Positions 4,803-11,199 of a stretch of 11,199 nt of DNA are shown one piece after another (positions within the stretch are counted from its first letter, which is position 1; each line of letters opens with the position of its first letter). The translations under genes were made by a program, and so were the position numbers. The notes below the pieces were generated by a model. It did no database searches. It was not told the DNA's origin and was given only the letters and a program-made list of their open reading frames with translations. The stretch is from Gemmatimonadota bacterium (GTDB taxonomy: Bacteria > Gemmatimonadota > Gemmatimonadetes > Gemmatimonadales > Gemmatimonadaceae), in NCBI GenBank assembly GCA_947475795.1, contig CANJOX010000074.1:1-11199 (forward strand), given 5' to 3'.

Positions 4803-7577
4803 CTACTGCCGCCAGGACAATCCGACGGAGAAGGTGCGGCCCGCGTTGTAGCCCTCACGCTCGAGGTTACCCTGCATGAACTGATAGCGTGCGTCGAGGA
4901 GATTCCGGGCATCGACGCGGCCCGACAGGCTGCCGGCCACCGGGAAGCGGAGTGACAGGTCGACGACCTTCCGCGACTTCTCGACGATGTTCGGGAGCGG
5001 CGTGACGCCGGCGGCGTAGATCCGATCACCGACCACGTTGTACAGGAGCGTGGCATTGGTACGGCCGCTCTCGGACGAGTACGAGAGGCCGGCGTTCACG
5101 ACGAACGGCGCCTGACCGACGAGCCGTCGCGACTTATCCGTGACCGTGAGTCCCGTGGTGGTATCCAGATCGACCGACGAGCGCATGATGGTGACGTTGC
5201 TGAAGCCCGTGAAGGGCAAGGCCCAGTCGCCCAGGAAGCCGAGCTGCTTCCGGGCTTCCAGCTCGACACCCAGGTTCACGGCCTTGAGGGCATTCTGGAA
5301 GCGCGCCTGGTAGGCGCCCGACGTGGCCGACTCCACCCGCTCGATCGGACGGTCGAACTGCTTCGCGAACACGCCGATGCTCAGCACTTCGCCCGAGGTC
5401 GGGAAGGCCTCGTAGCGGAGGTCGACGTTGTCGATCAGCGAGCGCTTGAGCTTGTCGTTACCCGTCACGCTCACGCCGCCGAGCACGTCGCGGAAGGTGA
5501 CCGGCGCGAGTTCACGGTACTCCGGGCGAGCCAGCGTGCGCGTGATGCCGAAGCGCAGGTTCTGGTTCTCAGTGAGCTTGGTGTTGATGAGGAGCGATGG
5601 GAGCACATCCGTGTTGTCGAGCACGGCGCTGGCCGTGAAGCCGCCCTGCGTGCTGGAGGCGACATTGATCTTCGCCTGCTCGAGGCGCGCGCCGGCGATG
5701 ACGCGAACGCGCTCGCCAAGGCCCCAGTCCGTCATCACGTACCCGGCCGCGGTCCGGTCCTCGGCCGTGTACGAACCGGCCTGCCCGATCGGCTGGACAT
5801 TGATCTGACTGCAGGCGGCACACGCCTGCGTCGCGCCGAAGATCACGTCGGCCGACTGCGTGCGCACGGCTTCCGGTGCGCGCGAGATGAACGAGTAGAT
5901 CGGTGCGGCGGCCGAGCGATTCGTGGTGCGGTAGTAGGCCCCCACCTTGAGCACGTTCTGGTTCGCGATCTCACCGATGTTGATCGAATGATCGACCTGC
6001 GCGGTGTTGTTCGTTTCTTGCAGGTCGAAATACAGGCGGCGGGCGCCGTCGAGCGAGGCGAGGAGCGAGAACTTGCCGTCACTGCCGCGCGAGTACACGA
6101 CGTCCGAGCGGTCCGGCTCGCGGCGGGTCGTGCTGGCGTACGTGGCCGACCACGCCGTCTTATTGCGGCCCCCCAACTGATGCTCACCCTGACCGGTGAC
6201 GGTGGCCACGCCGCGTTCCACGTAGCGCAAGGTCGTGCGGGCGATGCTGTCCGAGAGATTTTCGTCGAAGCCGCGATCCGTCCGCGCTTCGTTGTCCGCG
6301 CTGCGCGTGGCGGTGGTGTTGAGAGACACGCGCGAGCTCTTGCCGATCAGCGTCGAGAAATTCGCGATGCCGCCCCACTGAATGCTCGAACGGCCGGTGG
6401 TTCCGGCGACGGAGGTCAGGGGCACCACCGTGTTGTTGGCGCCCTGATTCCCGACGGCGAAGCGCTCGTTGGCGCGCGTCTCCTCGGAGTAGCCGTAGTT
6501 GCCGCTGAGGACGTAACCGATACGCCGACCGAAAATCGTGTTGCCGCCGGTGGAGGCACCGAACGACCCATTCATGCCACCGGCGCGCGGCGCGGCGTTC
6601 CAAACGTTGCGCTGTTGCAGCGCCATCTGATTGTAATCCGACTGCGTCACGTTCCCGAGGAAGTTCGCCGAGGAGATGGCCGACGGACGGGACCGCGCGG
6701 TCCCGGCGAAACCGACCAGTTCACCGCCAGCGCGCGGCGCGAACGGGAGCGTCTGACCGAGCACGCGACTGTTGGCGCCGAAGCTCGTGGAGTAGTTGAT
6801 CTGGCGCGACGCCGGAAATTCCTTCGTGCGGATGTTGACGTTCGCACCGGCGAAGTCGCCCGGCTGGTCGGGCGTGAAGGTCTTGACCGTGGTCACATCC
6901 TGCAGCAGACCCGCGGGGAACAGGTCGAGTGGTACGACCTTGCGTTCGGGCTCCGGGCTCGGAATGCGCGCGCCGTTCAGCGACGCGGTGGTGTAGCGCT
7001 CGCCAAGGCCGCGCACCTGCAGGTACTTGCCATCCTGCACCGTAACACCGCTCACGCGCTGGGCGGCCTGCGCCGCATCGCTGTCGGGGCTCCGCGCGAT
7101 CTGCTCGGCGGTGATGGCGTTCACCGCGTTCGTGGCGTTCTTCTGCTGATTCAGGGCTTCGTTGACGGTGCCCTTTTCCTTGGTGGCCGTCACGCTGACC
7201 GCGGCCAACTGCAACTCGGCGCTGGTGAGCGTGATGTCCTGTTCGAGCGATCCGTTGGCCGGGACCAGAATGCCGGTGACCGTCTTCGGCCCGTAGCCGA
7301 TACGGCGTACCTGCAGCGTGACGGTCCCGGCGGGGACGCGGGCGATGGTATACCGGCCGTCGACGCCCGACTGCGCGCCGATGGTGGTGCCCACCACCTG
7401 CACACCGGCGGCGGCGATGCCCTGGCCGGATTTGGCGTCGACGATGCGCCCGGTGATCCGACCGGCCGGGGCGTCAGCGGCTTGCGCGGCAATGCGTGAA
7501 GCGGGGACGACGGCAACCGTCATCGCCAGCGTCAGATGACGCGCGAAACGGGAAAGCACGTGTGCGTAGGTCCGCAT
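4803..7577 (-). CDS. TonB-dependent outer-membrane receptor with carboxypeptidase-regulatory-like domain
   Basis: This 924-residue outer-membrane transporter would import its ligand using energy from TonB/ExbBD. It starts with a signal peptide (about 1-32, ending near AQAADA). A carboxypeptidase-regulatory-like beta-sandwich follows (about 38-120, ITGRIVDAKSGQGIAAAGVQ through GVDGRYTIARVPAG), then a TonB-box-like VSVTATK (about 127-133). The plug domain (about 138-255) carries VRGLGERYTTASLNG, PSPEPERKVVPLDLFP and TFTPDQPGDFAGANVNIRTK. The rest is the 22-strand barrel, including the conserved RTLARPEYRELAP (about 680-691), and it ends in a beta-strand with Trp near the C terminus (SVGLSWRQ). 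A C-x2-C pair lies near residue 585 in a probable loop. It is followed by the beta-helix lipoprotein gene, a likely partner. The setting between phoBR and pst suggests phosphate or an organophosphate as ligand. A siderophore receptor is less likely because no iron-uptake gene is nearby. The ligand is not readable from sequence. Confidence 0.93.
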   Translation of the reverse strand: MRTYAHVLSRFARHLTLAMTVAVVPASRIAAQAADAPAGRITGRIVDAKSGQGIAAAGVQVVGTTIGAQSGVDGRYTIARVPAGTVTLQVRRIGYGPKTVTGILVPANGSLEQDITLTSAELQLAAVSVTATKEKGTVNEALNQQKNATNAVNAITAEQIARSPDSDAAQAAQRVSGVTVQDGKYLQVRGLGERYTTASLNGARIPSPEPERKVVPLDLFPAGLLQDVTTVKTFTPDQPGDFAGANVNIRTKEFPASRQINYSTSFGANSRVLGQTLPFAPRAGGELVGFAGTARSRPSAISSANFLGNVTQSDYNQMALQQRNVWNAAPRAGGMNGSFGASTGGNTIFGRRIGYVLSGNYGYSEETRANERFAVGNQGANNTVVPLTSVAGTTGRSSIQWGGIANFSTLIGKSSRVSLNTTATRSADNEARTDRGFDENLSDSIARTTLRYVERGVATVTGQGEHQLGGRNKTAWSATYASTTRREPDRSDVVYSRGSDGKFSLLASLDGARRLYFDLQETNNTAQVDHSINIGEIANQNVLKVGAYYRTTNRSAAAPIYSFISRAPEAVRTQSADVIFGATQACAACSQINVQPIGQAGSYTAEDRTAAGYVMTDWGLGERVRVIAGARLEQAKINVASSTQGGFTASAVLDNTDVLPSLLINTKLTENQNLRFGITRTLARPEYRELAPVTFRDVLGGVSVTGNDKLKRSLIDNVDLRYEAFPTSGEVLSIGVFAKQFDRPIERVESATSGAYQARFQNALKAVNLGVELEARKQLGFLGDWALPFTGFSNVTIMRSSVDLDTTTGLTVTDKSRRLVGQAPFVVNAGLSYSSESGRTNATLLYNVVGDRIYAAGVTPLPNIVEKSRKVVDLSLRFPVAGSLSGRVDARNLLDARYQFMQGNLEREGYNAGRTFSVGLSWRQ

Positions 7578-7596
7578 GGATGATCAGGTCAGCTTA

Positions 7597-7626
7597 ATGT
7601 TAAGACGTCCGGCGCGTCCAGTTGAA
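7597..7626 (-). promoter_or_regulatory. Weak sigma-70-like promoter candidate for the TonB-dependent receptor
   Basis: On the minus strand, TTCAAC (7626-7621) and TAACAT (7602-7597) are separated by 18 bases, and the -10 candidate lies about 20 bases before the start codon. TAACAT sits in CTTAACATTAAG, a small AT-rich island and near-palindrome in otherwise GC-rich DNA. The -35 match is poor, so this is a tentative assignment. Confidence 0.3.
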
Positions 7627-7698
7627 CGACCGGGGGCCACGATGCGAGACCACAGGGATTTCGCACCGGGAAAGCTTCGTGACGCAGGTTTCGGTCTC

Positions 7699-7725
7699 CA
7701 CACGGTTGTGCAACGATCGTGTCAC
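7699..7725 (+). promoter_or_regulatory. Degenerate PhoB-box-like array in the receptor/sirtuin divergent region
   Basis: Units CACAC (7699), GCAAC (7710) and GTCAC (7721) follow the same 11-base period as the array at 4700-4726. The stretch CACGGTTGTG at 7701-7710 is identical to 4713-4722 and keeps the same unit phase. It lies 122 bases before the receptor start and about 75 bases before the sirtuin start, so it could serve either gene. Only one unit is a perfect GTCAY, hence the modest confidence. Confidence 0.35.
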
Positions 7726-7783
7726 GACGCGCCGAGCCGGGGCGCAGAAGGTGAGGGGGCTGGTGCGAGCCCGAGCGCTGTGA

Positions 7784-7789
7784 TATTCT
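7784..7789 (+). promoter_or_regulatory. Candidate -10 element for the sirtuin gene, implying a very short leader
   Basis: TATTCT lies 10 bases before the ATG at 7800, within an AT-rich patch in GC-rich DNA. If used, transcription would start at or a few bases before the start codon, giving a leaderless or nearly leaderless message. No Shine-Dalgarno site lies in those 10 bases and no good -35 was found. Confidence 0.4.
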
Positions 7790-7799
7790 CGCCCGCATC

Positions 7800-8732
7800 A
7801 TGCCTGCTTCCGATCCGCTGCTCGAACGGCGCCGCGTCGCCTCCCCGCCGCCCACTGATCCGCAGACCCGCGCCGAGGCTCTATCGGTTGCGGCGCGCGC
7901 CCTGCGCGCCGCCGAGCACGTCTGCGTGTTCAGCGGCGCGGGGATCTCCGCCGAGAGTGGCATCCCGACCTTCCGGGACGCCCAGAGCGGATTGTGGGCC
8001 CAGTTCACGCCGCAGGAGCTTGCGACGCCCGAGGCCTTCGCGACGCACCCCACGCGGGTGTGGCAGTGGTATGCGGCCCGCCGGGCGATGGTCCGGGCGG
8101 CTCAGCCCAATCCCGGGCATCAGGCGCTGGTGACGCTGGCCTCGCGGGTGGCGCACTGCACGCTGGTAACCCAGAACGTGGATGACCTCCACGAACGGGC
8201 GGGCTCCCGCGACATCATCGGGTTGCACGGATCGCTGATGCGCGCGCGCTGCAGTGCCGGGTGTCCGGGCACGATGGTGCCCACCGACGCTATGGCGCTG
8301 GAGCCGCCACCGTGCCCGACGTGCGGCGCGCTGATGCGCCCTGATGTGGTGTGGTTTGGTGAGTCGATGCCGATGCCGGCGTTCGAGGCGGCGCGCAGCG
8401 CGGCCGTGGCCTGCGATGTGTTTCTGTCGATCGGCACGTCGAACGTGGTGGAGCCGGCGGCGTCGTTGCCGTGGATCTCGGCCACGCACGGCGCCACGGT
8501 GATCGTGGTGAATCCCACGATGGAGGGGCAGCGTCGCGGGCCCTCCATTTTGCCTATCGAGGGACCTGCCGGGGTGATGCTGCCGCGGCTGATCGCCGAG
8601 GCGTTCGCCGGGCGGCGCGCTCGGCGGCACGACAGCGGGGGGGCGGCCGCCTCACGCGGCGCAGGTGCCCAGGACCCCACGGTGGACGCATCCGTCGACG
8701 CGGCAGACGAGTCCACCCCGCCGCTGGCCTAG
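7800..8732 (+). CDS. cobB: Sir2-family NAD-dependent protein deacylase (CobB/SIRT5-like)
   Basis: The product removes acyl groups from protein lysines using NAD, releasing nicotinamide and O-acyl-ADP-ribose. In 310 residues it shows the complete sirtuin core. This comprises GAGISAESGIPTFR (46-59, NAD binding), TQNVDDLHERAG (124-135), the catalytic His in GLHGS (His143), four zinc-ligand cysteines (C151, C155, C172, C175), FGE (187-189), IGTSNVVEPA (211-220) and VVNP (236-239). WYAARR (90-95) places Tyr91 and Arg94 in the Y-x2-R arrangement known from SIRT5 and CobB, which favours acidic acyl groups such as succinyl or malonyl as well as acetyl. Residues 271-310 form an Arg/Ala/Asp-rich tail outside the family core. 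It is the only plus-strand gene here and converges with phoR, sharing the CTAG stop. A direct role in phosphate physiology is not shown by the sequence. Confidence 0.93.
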   Translation: MPASDPLLERRRVASPPPTDPQTRAEALSVAARALRAAEHVCVFSGAGISAESGIPTFRDAQSGLWAQFTPQELATPEAFATHPTRVWQWYAARRAMVRAAQPNPGHQALVTLASRVAHCTLVTQNVDDLHERAGSRDIIGLHGSLMRARCSAGCPGTMVPTDAMALEPPPCPTCGALMRPDVVWFGESMPMPAFEAARSAAVACDVFLSIGTSNVVEPAASLPWISATHGATVIVVNPTMEGQRRGPSILPIEGPAGVMLPRLIAEAFAGRRARRHDSGGAAASRGAGAQDPTVDASVDAADESTPPLA

Positions 8733-8743
8733 TCAGCGGCGGG
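8717..8743. terminator. Hairpin with the shared stop codons of sirtuin gene and phoR in its loop
   Basis: CCCGCCGCTG (8717-8726) pairs perfectly with 8734-8743 around the 7-base loop GCCTAGT. The CTAG at 8729-8732 supplies TAG stops on both strands, so the stem lies partly inside both coding ends. Its convergent position fits a bidirectional transcript end, but neither side has a T-run, so it may act by RNA structure or with Rho. Confidence 0.5.
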
Positions 8744-10159
8744 CGTGTCGTCGCTGGCCGTGTGTTCCGGGCCGGGCACCCACGCGGAAATCGTGGTGCC
8801 CACGCCGGCGTTCGATTCCGCGTTGACCGTGCCCCCGTGTGCTTCCGCGAGGTGGCGGACGATGGAAAGGCCGAGGCCCGTACCGCCCACTTCGCGGGCC
8901 CGCCCCGGATCCGCGCGGTAGAAGCGCTCGAAAATCCGGGGGAGATGGTCCGCCCCGATCCCGGAACCCGTGTCGCGCACGCCGATGCGCATCCCGCCGT
9001 CTTCGGGTACGGCAAACAGGACGACGGCGCCACTGGTAGTGTGGCGCAGCGCGTTCTCTGAGAGGTTGCTGAGAATCTGGCGGACGGCGGTGGGGTCCAT
9101 GTACAGCGCCGGGGCGCCCGGCGTGAGCTCCGTCCGCAGGTCGACACCCTTGGCGGCGGCCGCGGCCTGCAGCGGCGCCAGCACTTCGGCTGCGATGGCC
9201 GCGAAGTCGAGCTCCACCGGATTCGGGATCCAGCCGCCCGACTCGATGCGGGACAGGTCGAGCAGGTCATCCACGATGCGCTGCATGCGACGCACGTTGG
9301 ACTCCGCCATGCCCAGAAACTGACGGCGCAGCGCGGGCGGGAGATCCTCGTCCTGCAGCGTCTCCACGAAGCCGCCGATGACCGTGAGCGGGGTCCGGAG
9401 TTCGTGTGACACGTTGGCTACGAAATCGCGGCGCACGGCCTCGAGACGTCGGATCGGGGTGAGGTCATAGAGTGCCAACACCGCCCCGCCGCCGGGGAGC
9501 GGGCGGGCCGTCAGCGACAGCGTCCGGTCATCGACGCGCACTTCGTCGGGGGTGGCGTCGCTGCCCGACAGCACGGCCGCGAGGGCTTCGCGCAGGGTGC
9601 GGTCGCGGGGGAGAAAGTCGGCGGGGAAGGGGACCGGCTCGCGCAGGCGCAGCAGCTGCCGCGCCGTGGCGTTGATGCGCACGACGCGCTGCCGTGCATC
9701 GACCGCGATCACCCCTTCATTGAGCGACTCGGTGAGCGCCACCAACAGGGCCTCTTCCCCCTGCAGGGCCTGCAACCGGGCTTCGAGCTGCTCGGCGAGG
9801 CGGCGCAACGCTTCGGCCAGGTCGGCCACCTCACCGCCGGCGATGGCGCGGGAGGGACGCTGGGTGAGGTCGCCGGCAGCGAGCCCACGCGCCACGTCGC
9901 GCAGCTCCTCAATGGGGCGCGCTACCGGGGCAGCCAGCACCTGCGCGAGTGCCACGCCCACGAGCAGCGCCGCCAGCCCGGCGATGACGATGTCGCGCCG
10001 CACCTTGGCGAGAAACTCATCGGACGCGATGGCGGTGGCCGCAGGCTCTTCGGCACGCACGCGCTCCGTGACGCGCCGCTCCACCGCGAACAGCACGATG
10101 CCGACCAGCAGCGTGGCCACGACGAAGCTGTTGACGACCAGCCGTTGCGCGAGTCTCAC
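8729..10159 (-). CDS. phoR: Phosphate regulon sensor histidine kinase PhoR
   Basis: This 476-residue inner-membrane kinase is expected to phosphorylate PhoB when phosphate is scarce, and to dephosphorylate it otherwise under control of Pst/PhoU. Membrane helices are at about 9-26 and 57-77, with only about 30 residues between them, so there is no periplasmic sensor domain, as is usual for PhoR. A HAMP linker (about 79-131, with RPIEELRDVARGLAAGDL) and a PAS domain (about 138-235, ESLNEGVIAVDARQRVVRIN) follow. The HisKA H-box is FVANVSHELRTPLT (His252), then the N-box NLSENALRHT (365-374), the G1 box DTGSGIG (396-402), the F-box RIFERFYR (408-415) and the G2 box GGTGLGLSI (425-433). The start is GTG at 10159, 19 bases after phoB, so the two form an operon. 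The C-terminal tail of about 15 residues is disordered-looking and ends in the stop shared with the sirtuin gene. Confidence 0.93.
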   Translation of the reverse strand: MRLAQRLVVNSFVVATLLVGIVLFAVERRVTERVRAEEPAATAIASDEFLAKVRRDIVIAGLAALLVGVALAQVLAAPVARPIEELRDVARGLAAGDLTQRPSRAIAGGEVADLAEALRRLAEQLEARLQALQGEEALLVALTESLNEGVIAVDARQRVVRINATARQLLRLREPVPFPADFLPRDRTLREALAAVLSGSDATPDEVRVDDRTLSLTARPLPGGGAVLALYDLTPIRRLEAVRRDFVANVSHELRTPLTVIGGFVETLQDEDLPPALRRQFLGMAESNVRRMQRIVDDLLDLSRIESGGWIPNPVELDFAAIAAEVLAPLQAAAAAKGVDLRTELTPGAPALYMDPTAVRQILSNLSENALRHTTSGAVVLFAVPEDGGMRIGVRDTGSGIGADHLPRIFERFYRADPGRAREVGGTGLGLSIVRHLAEAHGGTVNAESNAGVGTTISAWVPGPEHTASDDTPAAD

Positions 10160-10178
10160 GAGGCGGGCGCGCCGGCGC

Positions 10179-10895
10179 TCAGCTGCCGCGCGGCGGAGCC
10201 GCTCGGAAGCGGTACCCGAACCCGCGCACGGTTTCGATCAGATCACCGGCGGCACCCAGCTTGGTGCGCAACCGCTGGACGTGCATGTCCACCGTGCGCG
10301 TCTGAATGTCCGGCGCGGCGTCCCACACGGTTTCGAGAAGCAGGCCGCGCCCCTGAACGCGTCCGCGGCGCTCGATCAGCGTGAGGAGCAGCTTGAACTC
10401 CGTGGGGGTGAGTTCCACCAGCTGCCCATCGACGCGCACGGTCATGGCGGCCTTGTCCACCTGCAGCGGGCCGATGACGAGCGTGCCGGCGTTGGCCGGC
10501 GCGGTGTTGCCGGTGCGTCGCAGAATGGCGCCCACGCGCAGCACCAGCTCCGCCGGGCTGAAGGGCTTGGTGAGGTAATCGTCGGCGCCCAGCGAGAGCC
10601 CGCGGATGCGGTCGGGCTCTTCGCGGCGGGCCGTGAGCATCAGCACCGCGATGTTCCGCGTGCTTTCGTCGGCGCGCAGCTGTTCGAGCACGTCGAAGCC
10701 GGAGAGGCCGGGGAGCATGAGGTCCAGCACGATCAGCGCCGGGTGATCGCGGCGCGCGTGGGCAAGGGCGTCCTGACCGTTGGCCGCCATGGACACGTTG
10801 TAGCCAAGTTTGGCCAGATGGTACGTGACGAGCGCCACGATTTCCGGTTCGTCATCGACGACGAGAATGCGTTCGGTGGGCGGCGCAGTGTGCAT
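10179..10895 (-). CDS. phoB: Phosphate regulon response regulator PhoB
   Basis: This 238-residue OmpR/PhoB-family transcription factor would bind PhoB boxes after phosphorylation by PhoR. The receiver domain (about 8-125) has the acidic pair DD (14-15), phospho-acceptor Asp58 in VLDLMLPG, the switch Thr88 in MLTAR and Lys110 in YLTKPFSP. The winged-helix domain (about 137-232) has LTPTEFKLLLTLIERRGRV, the recognition helix TRTVDMHVQRLRTKLG (199-214) and the hairpin VRGFGYRF (223-230). These features follow E. coli PhoB closely. Other OmpR-family regulators cannot be excluded by sequence alone, but the pairing with a PAS-containing PhoR and the nearby pst genes make PhoB the clear choice. The gene starts 6 bases after the udk stop, so udk, phoB and phoR are probably cotranscribed. 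Confidence 0.93.
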   Translation of the reverse strand: MHTAPPTERILVVDDEPEIVALVTYHLAKLGYNVSMAANGQDALAHARRDHPALIVLDLMLPGLSGFDVLEQLRADESTRNIAVLMLTARREEPDRIRGLSLGADDYLTKPFSPAELVLRVGAILRRTGNTAPANAGTLVIGPLQVDKAAMTVRVDGQLVELTPTEFKLLLTLIERRGRVQGRGLLLETVWDAAPDIQTRTVDMHVQRLRTKLGAAGDLIETVRGFGYRFRAAPPRGS

Positions 10896-10901
10896 CGAGG
10901 C

Positions 10902-11199
<298 letters not shown>

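Noticed and set aside
5988..7499. Long plus-strand open frame (503 codons) opposite the TonB-dependent receptor
   Set aside because: It runs antisense to a receptor with full signal, plug and barrel motifs. Its product is Arg/Gly/Val-rich with no recognisable domain, as expected for a shadow frame in GC-rich DNA.
4803..7577. Siderophore or heme receptor as the identity of the TonB-dependent receptor
   Set aside because: No iron-related gene, Fur-box-like sequence or heme motif was seen nearby, and the flanking genes are phosphate genes. It cannot be fully excluded from sequence alone.
7593..7604. CTTAATGTTAAG near-palindrome before the receptor as a repressor operator
   Set aside because: Only 5-bp arms, and it coincides with the likely -10. 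Noted as a promoter candidate only.

Overview
This 11.2 kb window comes from a GC-rich Gram-negative bacterium with a TonB-type outer membrane. The style of the proteins (high GC, a carboxypeptidase-regulatory-like domain on the TonB-dependent receptor, Ala/Arg-rich products, few clear Shine-Dalgarno sites) suggests a Gemmatimonadota-like organism. That placement is from recall of family style, not from a search. Genes fill the window almost completely; the largest gap is 222 bases. No tRNA, rRNA, CRISPR array, transposase or phage gene was seen.

The window reads as a phosphate-acquisition locus. All genes but one lie on the minus strand. In transcription order from the right edge they are: the 3' part of udk (uridine kinase), phoB (response regulator) and phoR (sensor histidine kinase). 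Next is a single plus-strand gene, a Sir2-family NAD-dependent deacylase that converges on phoR. Then, back on the minus strand, come a 924-residue TonB-dependent receptor, a 583-residue beta-helix-like surface lipoprotein, a small unrecognised lipoprotein, pstS (periplasmic phosphate-binding lipoprotein) and pstC (permease), which is cut just before its end by the left edge. pstA, pstB and phoU would be expected to the left.

The proposed logic is as follows. PhoR and PhoB sense phosphate status. The TonB-dependent receptor and the beta-helix lipoprotein would form an outer-membrane module that captures and imports a phosphorus-containing substrate. PstS and PstC (with PstA/PstB) would take phosphate across the inner membrane. 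The outer-membrane module has no recognised name here and is the main candidate for a poorly described system. Its promoter regions support the link: the region before the beta-helix gene holds three GTCAY units spaced exactly 11 bp apart (4700-4726), which is the PhoB-box spacing, and the region before the receptor holds a degenerate version sharing an identical 10-mer.

Other notable structure: phoR and the sirtuin gene share one CTAG as both stop codons, inside the loop of a perfect 10-bp stem. pstS and the small lipoprotein gene overlap as TGATG. A perfect 14-bp stem sits 15 bases before the start of the lipoprotein-pst unit.
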